From assembly GCA_036244855.1 (NCBI GenBank), contig BQKZ01000500.1, positions 106,624 through 170,623 of the forward strand: a stretch of 64,000 nucleotides of DNA. The letters are read 5' to 3'. Position 1 is the stretch's first letter. The number at the start of each line of letters is the position of its first letter. This document shows, piece by piece, positions 50,128-62,500 of this stretch. The position numbers and the translations under genes are program-made. Under the pieces are notes generated by a model. It saw only the letters and a list, made by a program, of their open reading frames with translations, was not told the origin of the DNA and did no database searches. This DNA comes from Temnopleurus reevesii. Its lineage: Eukaryota; Echinodermata; Echinoidea; Temnopleuroida; Temnopleuridae.

Positions 50128-52820
50128 GTGAGTATTCATTTATTTCTTTATAAGAACATTCATTCACTAATTCATTCATATATATATAATTATTATCTTT
50201 TCATACATATACCATTCGTTTACCCAAGTATTCATTCATTAACAAGTATATTTTCCCAGTCAACTTCCCACGGTTCTCCAGCGAATTAAAGATTAAATTT
50301 TGGCAACATTACTTCCGCATCCTATGCATTCTGCGCGAAATTAAATGTTCTAAATGTAAATTGTTTATAAATAATTTGAAATTAACTGGGAAAACATTTA
50401 TTTACGCTGAGTAGCTTGATAAGCAAGTGATAGAAAGTGCAGTGGGTAATTGGATTACAATTAATAGAACGCATCATCAATATCTCATTTAGAAAAGGAA
50501 GGACTGTGTGACTTGTCTCTGCAGATATGTCTTCATTCATGTCATACATTTGAGTTAAAACGTATGTCCAGAGTACATTCTTATGATAAATTATTGCTCA
50601 CTGTGTACATGAATATGCAGAGAAAGACGTTTGACTAATGCTAAATGAATTCGGCATCAACGTACCCGCAACTTGTCAGCTCTACGTCTCCGTTGCATAT
50701 TTCTGCGCATATACCCCGTAAAAAAATTGAATTTCAGTTGACATTCGTTGTATATTGTCGCAAGAGTGTGACCTAGCCTATACACTAGAAGTGTTTGTTT
50801 GTCTTCAGTTGCCTTTAGAATTCGAGTGCCGCACAACCCAACATAATAAACTACTGTTTTATTTCGCATCAGATCAAAGCTATACCATCACTGAATTCAC
50901 ATTTTTTTAATATATGAATTGTTATTGTCATATATATTTCGATTTATGAAACTTCGAAAAATCATCTGATGCATTGCCAGGTTTGCATAGCCAACACGCA
51001 TAATAAAGATTATGACGTCTGCGAGATTACAATGAAAAGGAGAACACCAATGGATTCTTGCCAAATAATTCAATTTAGAATATAATACTTATCTCGTATG
51101 GATATAGTGTATTCACGCGTGTTCTCCATATAACCGAGATTAATTCAGAAATGCAATGCTAAGTGAATCAAAATATATACAGATTTATCGGTCCTATTGG
51201 TTTGTACTTCGGTTACTGCGCAAACTTTTAAGATGGATATAATGTTGTTGGTTTTATGTCTCATGTGAAATCTTGATATATTTCTTCGTCTTTTTTTATA
51301 AACATACTTGTATCTCCTGTGCTGAGGTTCTTGAGATATAAATGATCATTCTGAATAATAAATAGTCATTTACTGTAACCAAAGTCGAAAAAGGGGGATC
51401 ATAAATACCAAGTCATCAGATCTAACAAAGATTGCTATCGTCATACACTGTCTCCAAAACAATCGGGAACTTAAAAACTATAACTGCTTTTAAACTCAAA
51501 TTGGAAAATCTTGAAACAGACACTTTAGTTTCCAAAGCACATATCCAAAACCAAAGAGTTCAATGCTCGACCCCTAACCCTACGTATGCGATAACCAGAT
51601 GTTGGTGACTGTACATCATTGGCAGATACAGATACATAACTACGTGAATATTTGTTTCTATTTAATCCGGTAGTCATTTAAATCTATTCAAGCTATGGTT
51701 TAAAAAAAAAAGGTTTCTCGCTCTTATATTGAGAATTACCGATCCAAAATTCATACAGAATATGATGTACCGCCAGAATACCGCATCTTACATCGTATAG
51801 TGATGCACGAGAAAAAAACGTAGAACTTTATCATTCGGAAAGAATTTGTTTATTCTTTGTGGGGTAATACTCTAGAGGATTTGTTCAATTGTAAAAGAAA
51901 TATTGAGAATCAATGTTTAATTCATACAGCGATGTGAGTTGACTAGTGAGTCTTATTTAATGCACTTATTTCATTCGGAATGATGGTGGCCATCAAAAAT
52001 GTTTTAGAAGGCCGAGTATTACTTAAAACCTTGCCATAGTTAATGGACAAATGGTAATATCTCTTTAATGGAGACGGTATTTGTGACTCACAAACAGTTC
52101 ACCTGTAAATAAATCGCTAAGAAATATTAAGAACTATACATATAAGCATGATACACAGTACATTAAACAGATGTATGTTGAATAGATTCAGGTTCTTCTC
52201 TAGAATCTTCATTGCTTTGCACACAATGACTCACACACCCACATCTTCACCCACACACACCCACCTTGTGTTTTTATTATAAATATTGCACATAGAAAAT
52301 ATATTATCTTTTGTTTGAAAAGGTTGTTTGAAGTAAACATTCTCACAATTAAAGAGTTGTATGTGAATACCTTTTGATGATGTACAATCAATGTTTATGT
52401 TGTATATACATGTGTATTAAAAAATGTATACATATAGATCTATATCTATAAAACATATGTTAACAAATATGTAGATATCCGAATATTTAATATATTCACT
52501 CCGAAGCCAGTAATTTTCTTATAAAAAAGTAAGAGTCAGAGTGAAATTTGAGTGCTTTTCTTTAATGTTTCTCAGTTTTTTTTATCATCAACTCCCTGAC
52601 CATTGATTTTGAATATCATGAGTTAAAAAATACAATTATTATGGATGAATAGTTTTTATGATGGTGATGCTGGTTGAAATTTGGTGCGGTTGGCAAGAAA
52701 AGATGCATACAATCTAGTCAATACAATATACAATTTACACATTACTAGATGCATACAATGTTACTTTGATAGTGATTTAGCACTGATTAAGGTTTTCTTT
52801 CTTATTGAACTTATTTTCAG
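50128..52820 (+). other. NOX5: Intron 6 (2.7 kb)
   Basis: Starts GTGAGT and ends TTATTTTCAG. AT-rich, unique-looking sequence. I see no mobile element or second gene. Short ATA and CACACCCA runs only. Confidence 0.88.
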
Positions 52821-52953
52821 GTAACTCATCTTGCATTGACGAGACCTAATAGGTTCCATTACAAAGCTGGTGATTACATTTTCATCAACATCCCTCAGAT
52901 TGCTACTTATGAATGGCATCCATTTACTATCAGCAGTGCACCAGAACAACAAG
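52821..52953 (+). CDS. NOX5: NOX5-like exon E7: FAD-binding motif
   Basis: The acceptor ends TTTTCAG and the donor is GTATAG. The frame reads VTHLALTRPNRFHYKAGDYIFINIPQI, then EWHPFTISSAPEQQ. HPFTISSAPE is the isoalloxazine/ribityl-contacting FAD motif of ferric-reductase-type flavoproteins, and Y.AGDY.F.NIP is the preceding barrel strand of NOX5. The exon ends with one base of a Gly codon (phase 1). On the minus strand a 137-codon open frame covers the same DNA, but it is a shadow. Confidence 0.95.
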
Positions 52954-54962
52954 GTATAGTACATTTCTTTATATCGGAAATGGATGTATTGTGCATATTT
53001 TAGCTGGATTTCATTAGATTTGTCACATATACACTTAGAAAAGGATGTGACCAATATCACCTCAACGTTTCCTAAACTGTCATCGCACGTATTATGTGTA
53101 TCCTGATTTGTGAAAATACGTAGAAAAGATCCAATCACATATATTATAGCCAGATTTATTTGATTATTTACCATTGTTTAGATATTTAAGAAATTTTAAC
53201 GCCAAATCGTCAGAAAACAGAAAAAGCTTAAGGATATTAATCATCTTGAAGTGAATGTTTAAATATGAATATTAAAGTAGCCCCAAAATATTCAGTAAAA
53301 TGTCAATATGAGTAAAAATTGATCTATCAATGATTTTCGGAATGCCGCTCTTCTTATTGCTCCATACAAATTTCCACGCATGATTTTAAAGCAACACCTA
53401 AGAGAGAACGACCAAACTTGTCTGAAGACTTTTTAGGGACTCATTATGTTTACGATGTGACCTTTTTATATATATTATCTTCTCTGATTCATGTACCCCA
53501 ATCCTTACCTCATAAATTCCGTCTAATCATCAACCGTGTGTTTTGACATAAGGTGATTCATATCTCAATGTCTGGCTATTTTGATTGCGATTCGATATAT
53601 CCCTTCCAAACAAACAACAAATGATAGTAGACAGTGAGAACGCCTGTCAAACCATTTTTCATTTAATCAATTAGAAACATTATATCATCCTTGAGCGATA
53701 CCTTTTGGACCAACACTTTATAAGCAATTCAGATTAATATGAGGTGGCAAATGTCAGTTTTGGTTATTATTTTATTGACTAATTGATTGATTGATTCTTG
53801 GGGGAGGGGTATTTGCTTGTTTCTTGATAATAGAGAATATTTAATGGGCTCTCTGACTAAACTCCGTTTGCCCATTTACTGGGTAATCTTGGCAATCACT
53901 TCCACCCCTGCATATCAATGCATGGTTAAACCATACTCAAAGTGCTATAACACTTGAAAATGGAGGGGAAATTATATACCCGACAAGGCTTAGCCCCGAG
54001 GCGAAATATTAGAACCTTGCTCGTTAAGTTTCACCCCTCGCATCCATCCATCCACGAATGTTTTCACTGACTAGGCGGAGGAAAGTTTAAATCCGGCGAA
54101 GAAAATTTAAAATCTGGTTTTCTACCACTTATCCAGCTTGATCTCTGACCGAATTTCCAAAATAGATTTTCTTGAATTTGATAAACGTTTTAGATTAATC
54201 ACATCCATTAAAATTCCAATCAACTGGCTCCTTTATTTTGAGAATTGTCTTATGCATTTCATTGAATGAGTCACTTCATCAATATCCCTTGGATTTATCA
54301 TTGGGGAAAGATGCCGGAAGCGGGGTTTTATGAAGTTATTTATGGGGAAAGTTTATCTCAACTCAAGAAAATAACTAAAATGAAAGAATCGTGAGAAGCA
54401 ACGATAATAATTAACCATGTTGTGGATTTTCTCGGGTAATTCCATCTCTCAAAAACCCCCCATTTTGTAGCATCCAGCCAACATGTGGTTCCCTGAAGTC
54501 TTACACTGACATTTTATCATTCCATTTTAATTTTGGTAGACTCGCAATCAATCAATTATTCAATCAATGATGATGTATCAACTGATAATATTCCACTGAT
54601 ACATATTGAAATTATTAAAGCCCAAATACAGTTTTGGTAAAAGCGAATATTTTTATTGCCAAATTTTGTCTTCAAATCTATATAAAATGAAACATGATAT
54701 CATGAACATGCTGTACAAACGATTGTGCGAAAAATGAACAAGTTTTGGAAAAGTTATAACCTAAAATGTGCAAAATATTTCAGCGTCGTGTCCCCCGACG
54801 CTAATTCAATATTTTCTTTCTTGATGAATGACAACTTCTCATGCACAGAATTGGATGAAAATTTCAGAATTTATTCTTTGTGTATTCCTTTTTATCATGC
54901 TTTAATCAAATCTTGGAAATAACTTTGTATATGCAAGATAAGAAGCAAAATAATGTTTTAAC

Positions 54963-55135
54963 TAAGAGAGGGCGCTAAATACGATTTAACTGTCAAATTC
55001 AAATTTTCAAAAGAATTAGCTCATAGAAAAATATGCTATGGTCTTAAAATGTTTATGAAAATTACATGTCATGGTAAATATCCCCAAAAATCACATTTCT
55101 TAATCTTTACCAAGACTATACTTGGGCTTTCAAAA
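54963..55135. repeat. Dispersed repeat, family F copy 2
   Basis: ATATGCTATGGTCTTAAAAT, ACATGTCATGGTAAATATCC, and AATCTTTACCAAGACTATAC match 31133-31224 in order. The left part, GAGAGGGCGCTAAATACG, has no partner in the window because the other copy is cut by the gap. Confidence 0.75.
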
Positions 55136-55239
55136 GTTGTGAGATATATCCTCTCACTTTTAGGCTGTATAACATGTCAGTAATAATCAATAAATCGATT
55201 AATCTATCACGCGATAGAAAAAGTTAAAAATCAATGATT

Positions 55240-55318
55240 AAATGAAGAAATTTCAAAGATTTGCACTACTTCCATATCTGCTGTTGATTACGAGTCGGGT
55301 ATTTATAACAATAATAAT

Positions 55319-55373
<55 letters not shown>

Positions 55374-55400
55374 GTAATAATAATGATGATAATAATAATG

Positions 55401-55433
<33 letters not shown>

Positions 55434-57560
55434 TTGGCATTTCACTCTGTTTGGTTGATGTATTTTTCTTATTGGAATATGTGAAGTTTAAAAGAAATAG
55501 GGAGCCTCTTTGTATCAAATTGTAAAAAAAAAAAACACTACTTTCATATCTACTGCTGATCTTGAGTAGAGTGCAAGTTTTTGTAACATTAGACATTGTC
55601 AATATTTTCAAGTGCACGTAAGCTGTATGAAATAATGTAAATCTATCAATAATTCAATTATATAATTTAGTGCTATCATACCTAGTGCTGATTTTGGATA
55701 CTAGTATAGTATTTATGTAACATGAATACTACAGACGATATAATTCTTTGATTAAAAAAAGTGCCCATGATTAGTTTTAGATTAAGTCAGTGATAGAATA
55801 CATGAATCGAATAATCAAATTCGATTTATTGCCCATGTATGATTCGTTTAAGATTAAGGCAGTTGAGCAGTAAATGAATCGATCAATCAAATTAGATATA
55901 GTAGTTTCATATCTACTGCTGATCTAGAGTAGAATGCAAGTTTTTGTAACATTAAACATTTTCAAGTCCACGTAAACTGTATGAAATAATGTAAATCTAT
56001 CAATAATTCAATTAGATTATTTTATTTAGTGCTCTCATACCTAATGCTGATTTTGGATACTAGTAGTATTTATGTAACATGAATACTACAGACGATATAA
56101 TCCTTTGATTAATAAAAAAGTGACCATGATTAGTTTTAGATTAAGTCCGTGATTCAATACATGAATCGATTAATCATATTCGAGTTATTGCCCATGCATG
56201 ATTCGTTTGGGATTAAGGCGGTTGTTCAGTAAATGAATCAATCAGTCAAATTAGATATAGTAGTTTCATATCTACTACTGATTTCATATAGAGCATAATA
56301 ATTATAACACTGTTAATAATAATAATAATGATAGCAATCGTAATGAGAGTAATAATAATGATAATAATAATAATAATAATGATAATATCAATAATGATGA
56401 TAATTTACCCAGGATAATCGCTTTAGTTTCTTCTCGACTGTAAGCTCTGTTTGGGGTTTCGCTCACAGCTAATGTTTTAGACCTTTATGATAAAGTGGTC
56501 ACATTTTCACACGTGATAGAATCAAACAATGGATTTTATCGATTCACTTTTTCCATATACTGCTGGTGGGGGTTCTGTAACCCCCAAATAAAAGATTAAA
56601 TAAGTGCATCTTGATTTACTTTAATTTGCACCAACTAATCCACTCATCGTAATGATACATCAATTCCGTTTTTCTACCGTTTTTCCATCGATGCCACCCC
56701 GCCCCCGCTATCGAAAATTTCTGGATCTGCCCCTGTCGTTTCTACTGAAAATATCAGGAGAGCACATATTGAGTGTTAGCTTCATTTCAAACCACGTTTC
56801 ATTCATATTAGGAGCACACCATTCACCTATCAATCAGTGAATCAATGAGATTAGACGTTACTTCTAATTTAGTTAAAATAATAGAATTCATTTTCTCTGA
56901 GTTCCTTTCAATAAACTGTTGACATCACATCAATCAATCATGTAAATGGATAGTACGTTCATATCTCCTGCTAATATTAAGCAAAGTATTCAGTGATTCT
57001 TCCCCTTCAAGCGATGTTGCACATTCGAATGAGGGGCACGTCCTCTATCCCAGCCTACGTTGATATATCAATAAATTATTCAATTGAACAATCGATCAAT
57101 GAAAATCAACCAAATTATATAATTGATTAGCATCTACTGCGACGTAGAACTCACGTTCCGTAGCATCTTTTTAACCAAACTCTGCCATACTTATGTTTAG
57201 GATCACATAATCCATGTGAAATGAAATCAATCAATCAAATGCATGTTTCAATACTTTCATATCTACTGCTGATTTTAGAGAGAGTATAATTTCAATGCCA
57301 CCCTTTCCCAGTTAATACTAATGTTCCAATATGATTAAGTGCAAATTATTCATATAAGATTATGCCAATTACTCCATCAATCAACCAACTAAATTCTTCA
57401 ATTTTGGTACTGCAGCATCTACTGATAATATCGAATAGATATATCGTTTGTATCAAACGTCTGCATGATACATACTTTCAAAAGCAACCACAGTAATGTT
57501 ATCATAGTGAGATTACATCAATACATTAATCAATGTACATCAATCACTCTTTACATTGTG
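55240..57560. repeat. Diverged tandem array, unit about 300-363 bp
   Basis: Two long units start at 55542 and 55905 (period 363) and a further one starts at 56264 (period 359). Shared blocks include TTTCATATCTACTGCTGATC, ATGAATACTACAGACGATAT and TGCAAGTTTTTGTAACATT. The block CATATCTACTGCTGATT or variants recur near 55271, 56550, 56962, 57259 and 57415, each accompanied by ATCAATCAATCAAAT-type sequence, so about eight units of differing age can be traced. There is no open frame and no TIR. Confidence 0.8.
55309..55433. repeat. (AAT)n microsatellite inside the intron 7 array
   Basis: About 125 bp of AAT units with GAT interruptions. A shorter AAT/GAT run occurs at 56312-56402 at the matching position of a later array unit. 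Confidence 0.93.
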
Positions 57561-59640
57561 CTATTTGACACAATATTGATTTTGCGTTGGCCGACACAAC
57601 AAGATGCATTGTATATGCATGTTGCTATTCAAACAAATTAGAATCCATCAAAAATCAAATCAATAAAGCTGATTAAACATGTCTTGATCGTCTGTTTATT
57701 CCATGTAGAGTACATGTAGTTTACATGATTTGGGTGATATTTTCACACATCATACATTGTTAAACCATGCCATTCCTTTTTAAAGGCATTGCGACCAACG
57801 GAGCGCACCTCGAACGCCAGTCCAACTGGTCGAAAATTCCTCCTCAGAATAAGAGGAAAGAACATTTCTTTTTTGTGAATACCTGAATAGAAGTTGTTTC
57901 CTTTTTTAATCCTTTTCTCTTCTGTTTACAATTCATATTTCGAACTATAGACCTAAAATTACCATAGACAACATATTTTTTTCTGCTTTATGATGTGATG
58001 AATTGGCTTTACTCAGAATGAAGCAAGGGAGATTTGATTAAAACCACGCCACATTCATGAAAACCCCAAATAACATGTACATAAACTCATACAAAACATT
58101 TTTTATACATGGAATGATAAAGTATTCTTTCCTTAACTGGTAGAAAAATCTGAGAAGAGAGAATGAATGCATAGTTTATCTTTGATGTCTAATCGCATGT
58201 TTTATGGAACTTCAAGACAGAAGAGAACGTAACACTTTACCGTCTAGCAGATGCGCGACGGGATTTGAAATTAATCGTTGCAATAAACCCGGTGAATGTG
58301 TGATAAAATGGGTCCCATTGAAGCGGATACTTTCATTCTAGTGTTCGACTCTTGACGATTGTAAGTCAAAGATGAAATCAAGCTGACGAGCTAGAGGCCT
58401 GAACAACCTGTCTGCCCGAAATCCTTAATTACTCCTCCCTAATAGCTCGTATCGGATGCTGGGAATAGGAGCAAAGTAGATGGAATGAGATCGGTGAGAA
58501 GGGATTGGTCAGCCTACAGCTGTTGAATCAGTAATTCAACAATACCGTGGCATTGGGGGTGTCACGGCAACTCACTGAGTTCATCCATTACATATCTAAC
58601 CAAGAAAAACCCCACATACACATCGCGTAAACTCAAAGTATTGGAAAAGAAGAAAGTCAACACCTCATGAAGCGTACTTGTTTCGATTTTACCCCCGGGC
58701 AATGGATTATCTTGCACATATACGCAGCTTTAATCAAACGTGTTTGCATAAATGCTGCTCAATGATTATTCCCATCCGATCGTTTCAGGGAAAGGCTTAT
58801 TTATTCATCTTTCTTGTCGAGCATTTTGACTCGGGATCATTTTCTTTAAAAAAAGACGGAAATGAAGACTTTGTTTTTTCCCTCTCCATTCTCGGTTGTT
58901 GTTTTAGGCGTGATGGATGAGTATGGCTTGTGATGTTGATCGTATGACCTATTAATCAATCTTACAAAGGGCTTCCAACAAACTCAAAATCACCCTCATT
59001 ACGAATAACACCAGCGCCATCGACCGACTCACGTCGCGTATTGCGTTACACCTGCTTCGACACCCTTATTAACCCTCTCGGTCTCTAGTGTCCCTTTGTA
59101 AGCTACACATTTACACATTGTCTTAAAGTCAGAGTGGTCCCACGAGCATCCGCTACCAGCGGGTTTTAATGTAAGGTTGTGTAAACATGATGTATATTCG
59201 CTGTCATTTGATTGATTTTATTTCTAGCATTACAGCAAGTTTTCTTTTCATTATTAATGTTATCATCATTTATTGGCTAAGAACATTGGCTCCTGCCTAT
59301 TTTGATGGAATGTGTTGATTCCATCCGTATTTCTATGCTCTGACGTCATTTTTGTATGGGTATTCAATATTCGTTAAATCAAGTAAGGGACATGACAGGC
59401 CCTAGCATGACATGAGTTCAAAATTATTCCTAAAAGTCAAAATATCAAAGAAAAAAATGAAATATAAATTCAGAAAGAAGAAAATATCCCGCGTTGATTT
59501 TCACATTGTTCGGTTTGCATAGGTGAACAAAAAAAATAATGAAAATGCGTTATAAATGGGATTTTCTAATGAAAAACATTTTCCACTAGTGTAGCAATTT
59601 GAATACAACATTCTTTCATCAGCAGATTAATTGTCTCATA

Positions 59641-59667
59641 CCCTCTCTCTCTCTCTCTCTCTCTCTT
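59641..59667. repeat. (CT)n microsatellite
   Basis: Thirteen or so CT dinucleotides. Confidence 0.9.
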
Positions 59668-60455
59668 AGAAAAACAAACCGCTACGCAATCTAATCAGAT
59701 CAGCCCTATTGTTTTCTAAAATATTTTGTTTATCTCTTTTTGATTTTCAAAGAGAAATATGAACTTTTAATGAATACGTCCATGATTACGTTCCACTAAA
59801 CTCGAATACAGTGTGACTAATTAATTAGTTCTCAGCACGTGCATTACTGCGTAAAGACAATGTGTTTGCTAGCTGGAAAATGTAGAATTCATTAGCATGA
59901 AACATTCACCAGTAATTTCGGGACCATGGAAATTAATTCAATATTGTTTTGCCGTAAGAAAAAAAAACATATTTCATTTTAAGATGAATATCAAATTTGC
60001 ACAAAGGAAAATGTAATTTCATGTTCTTCAATAATATTTATCTTATTCGCGTCACCTTTCATAAACTTTTTGTCCAATAGCAGTTGTTTGTCGGGCCATG
60101 TAAAGAAGCCAATAAATGTTTCTGTTCAAGTATACTATCATAATCCCATCGTACTCTAAAAGAGCTCGAAAGGGTACATAAAACTTTTAAAATGTTTAAT
60201 GCAGACCAACTGAAATGACGGTTTGTTCTATTGTTACACAAATAAAAATTAAAAAAAACACATTACCTTTTCAAAATATCAACACAACCGGACAACGTTC
60301 TATTTAAAAGTAATGGTAGTTTAAATAAAATAGTCCTAGTCGCATGTTCCCTTATTTCTTTAAGCTAATCCCAACTCTCGGAGTCAATCGTATATAGAGA
60401 TTCCCGCCAAAAGTGCAATTAACTATCCTCACCATTAATACCCTTTTCTTTGCAG

Positions 60456-60772
60456 GAACAATATCAATGCACATTCGGTCAGCGGGCAACTGGACCAATC
60501 GACTCTATGCGTTCTTCGAGGACAGACAGAGGAGGAACCGGGACGAGACAGAACTCCTCCTTGGGAGTGCATCAGATATCCGCGTTGCTATGGAAACGGA
60601 GGAGATCGAGGAGACGAACCATGCTGGCGAGTTCATCCGGCTGAGGGAGATGGAGTGCGATGCAGCTGAGGCAGACGTAAAACCTTCGCTGAACCACCGA
60701 GGAGCTAACGGGAACCTTCCGCACGGTCTACCGCGGGGTTACTCCGTAGAGAGGGAGGAGAGCGAAGACAAT
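60456..60772 (+). CDS. NOX5: NOX5-like exon E8: FAD-domain strand plus long charged linker
   Basis: The acceptor is TTTCTTTGCAG and the donor GTAAGG; 105 whole codons follow the two bases completing Gly. GTISMHIRSAGNWTNRLYAFFE is the conserved strand after the FAD motif. The rest is a hydrophilic insert: RQRRNRDETELLLG, then an acidic run (METEEIEETNH) and a mixed charged tail ending REESEDN. In NOX5 the region between FAD and NADPH sites is known as a regulatory segment that contacts the EF-hand domain, and it varies among species. Here it is longer than in the human protein, which accounts for much of the predicted extra length. The exon is GC-richer than its flanks. It is predicted to be disordered; function of this particular insert is inference. 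Confidence 0.93.
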
Positions 60773-60952
60773 GTAAGGAACCTCCTATTGGTCTAGGTTA
60801 AATCAAGTTTAGATGAACAGTTATTTGTATGTTCAATATAACATGCATCATGCATAATCTGGAACTAAGAAATAGGCATCATCTCGAAAGCAAAATACAA
60901 TGACATAATTTACAATACGAAATCATTACATCTTAAGTTCGCGTAGATTCTG

Positions 60953-61180
60953 AAGGCCGACTCAGATATTTTCGTTTATATCCTGCGTCGGCTCAGCGTT
61001 CTTGGAAATTAATGTGAGCACACAAATACGTGGATCAGATGGTGAACGTTGGGCGAACATTAGTCTACCGTGTTATTAGGGGAGGGGGTTGTACGGGCAG
61101 ACAACGCTTATTTCTATTTTTTATTTTCAAATACGCTAGGCCGACGCATGCTAAAAATGCAAAGGTGTGCATCGGCCTTT
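60953..61180. mobile_element. MITE-like family A copy 2 (both ends visible)
   Basis: Starts AAGGCCGACTCAGAT and ends TGTGCATCGGCCTTT, which are inverted. It contains CAGATGGTGAACG and CATTAGTCTACCGT, the diverged hairpin core shared with 31733 and 63050, and AGGCCGACGCATGCTAAAAATG near the right end, shared with the copy at 63050-63255. Confidence 0.75.
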
Positions 61181-61207
61181 CTTAACTGCTAGCTCGTATC
61201 CTGGATA

Positions 61208-61352
61208 GTGTTTTACCAAAATAAGGAATACTCTAAGAAAGACTTTAAGATCGACAAGTACAAGTTCTTGTGTTGAATATGCGTAGCATTATTAACCATA
61301 CGTCACAAGAACTGAAACCAGTCATTCTTAAAATCATTCTTTAAGTCTTGAT
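61208..61352. mobile_element. Foldback element, family E copy 3 (diverged)
   Basis: GTGTTTTACC, AAGACTTTAAGA and AGTCATTCTTAAAA followed by TTCTTTAAGTC match the arms of the element at 31419-31586. The right end is degraded. The sequence flanking the two intron 3 copies is absent here, so the foldback is the mobile unit. Confidence 0.7.
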
Positions 61353-61623
61353 GGCCATCAACCTGCTTAGATAATGTCAAGACAGTTACATAATAGTATT
61401 TGAAACATTTAAGAGGTCTTCTTGGTGAGACCCCCCAAAAAAACATTTAGGTTTTTAGATTAAAGTCATCAAAGAGACGTCTCCGTGAGTGACACACAGT
61501 GTTCACATGGCCTATTAACAAGGAAATGGAATTTATGAACACTTTTTTAATCGATCACCATTACATACACCCAACAACATCAATGCCCGCTACATGTTCA
61601 CATATCCTGATTTTTCTTTACAG

Positions 61624-61713
61624 CAACATCATAGAACGATCGCGTGTCAGACGACATTCGAGATGAAAGGAGCCAAGTCATGGAGGAGTTCACTCCGTGA
61701 GGAGAAGATCCAG
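61624..61713 (+). CDS. NOX5: NOX5-like exon E9: short basic segment before the NADPH domain
   Basis: Thirty codons in phase 0 between TTTCTTTACAG and GTAATA. The sequence QHHRTIACQTTFEMKGAKSW then RSSLREEKIQ is basic and Ser/Thr-rich and ends at the strand leading into the GPYG motif of E10. In human NOX5 the equivalent region carries phosphorylation and calmodulin-related sites; KSWRSSLR here could serve similarly, but that is inference. Good splice sites and frame retention on both sides support it despite low conservation. Skipping it would keep the frame (90 nt), so a regulated cassette is possible. Confidence 0.88.
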
Positions 61714-62241
61714 GTAATATTCTCCTCTTACTTAAAAAAAAAAAAAAAAGAATGGTGCAGTGCCTAGAACCCTTCTTCATCCTGCTAAATATCGCCCTAC
61801 ATTTATTAAACACCTCATTGCAATTTATTCACATGTCCGGAGGTAGTATGAATTATAACCCGACCTAGATCAGACATCAAACTGTTTGAATTAATTAGAA
61901 TGACAGTAGTGTTGCGGTGCAGTTGGTGGCAGGCCCACCATGACAGGAACTTGGGCAAACTTTCACCTGATGCTACATAATTGGCCAATGGTTTTAGTCG
62001 TTATGAAATCATAAGGATATGACTTTCCAATGCTTCTCTCGCACACACTAGTACGAGTGTGGTTGAAATATTAGTTTCCAGACTGTCTTTAAGATTATGT
62101 TCAGCAAAAGTATATACAAATGGAATAGAAAAAGTCCAATTGGCAGATCATGTCTGAAACTTGAACGAAGTGAATGTTAATTTGAGACAAGCCCAATGAA
62201 ATTTTCTTTATGCGATTATACGATTGAATACGAATCTTTAT

Positions 62242-62425
62242 TAAGGCCCGCGCACACCAAACACGGCACGGCATCACGGCACGGTTTTTACGCGCTATCT
62301 CCCCTGTGATTGGCCAATTGTTACAAATTTTGTGCGCGGAGAAGCGCGCTGACCAATAACAACCAAGATAGCGCGTAAATACCGTGCCGTGATGCCGTGC
62401 CGTGTTTGGTGTGCCCCGGGCCTTA
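62242..62425. mobile_element. CpG-rich palindromic MITE-like element with 59-60-nt arms
   Basis: The left arm TAAGGCCCGCGCACACCAAA continues through ACACGGCACGGCATCACGGC to CGCGCTATCT. The right arm is its reverse complement, from AGATAGCGCG to CGGGCCTTA, with few mismatches and a one-base difference in length. The loop of about 65 bp contains GATTGGCCAAT and CCAATAAC. TA or TTA flanks both ends, which would suit a TA-type target duplication. No coding capacity. Confidence 0.82.
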
Positions 62426-62447
62426 TGCTCACAGATAACTGTCTCCG

Positions 62448-62500
62448 AACAAAGAGTCGTATTGAATCGTGTTGCTTTTGGGCTTCTATGTGACTGGAGC
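62448..62500. mobile_element. Half copy of palindromic MITE family B (copy 3)
   Basis: AACAAAGAGTCGTATTGAAT and CGTGTTGCTTTTGGGCTTCT, followed by ATGTGACTGGAGC, match the right arm of the copies at 38266 and 39211. The left arm is absent, with only a short loop-like sequence before it, so this copy cannot fold fully. Confidence 0.78.

Larger units (their letters stand above)
52954..60455 (+). other. NOX5: Intron 7 (7.5 kb)
   Basis: Starts GTATAG and ends TTTCTTTGCAG. It contains family F repeat copy 2 (54963-55135), an (AAT)n tract and a diverged tandem array (55240-57560), plus a short (CT)n at 59641-59667. The remaining stretches (53000-54950, 57600-60400) show no feature I can name. Confidence 0.85.
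60773..61623 (+). other. NOX5: Intron 8 (851 bp)
   Basis: Starts GTAAGG and ends TTTTCTTTACAG. More than a third is mobile DNA: a family A element at 60953-61180 and a family E foldback at 61208-61352, nearly touching. Confidence 0.88.

Noticed and set aside
52761..53174. 137-codon minus-strand open frame
   Set aside because: Antisense shadow of exon E7 and its flanks.
55240..57560. CRISPR-like array
   Set aside because: Eukaryotic context, units over 300 bp, no short identical repeats with unique spacers.
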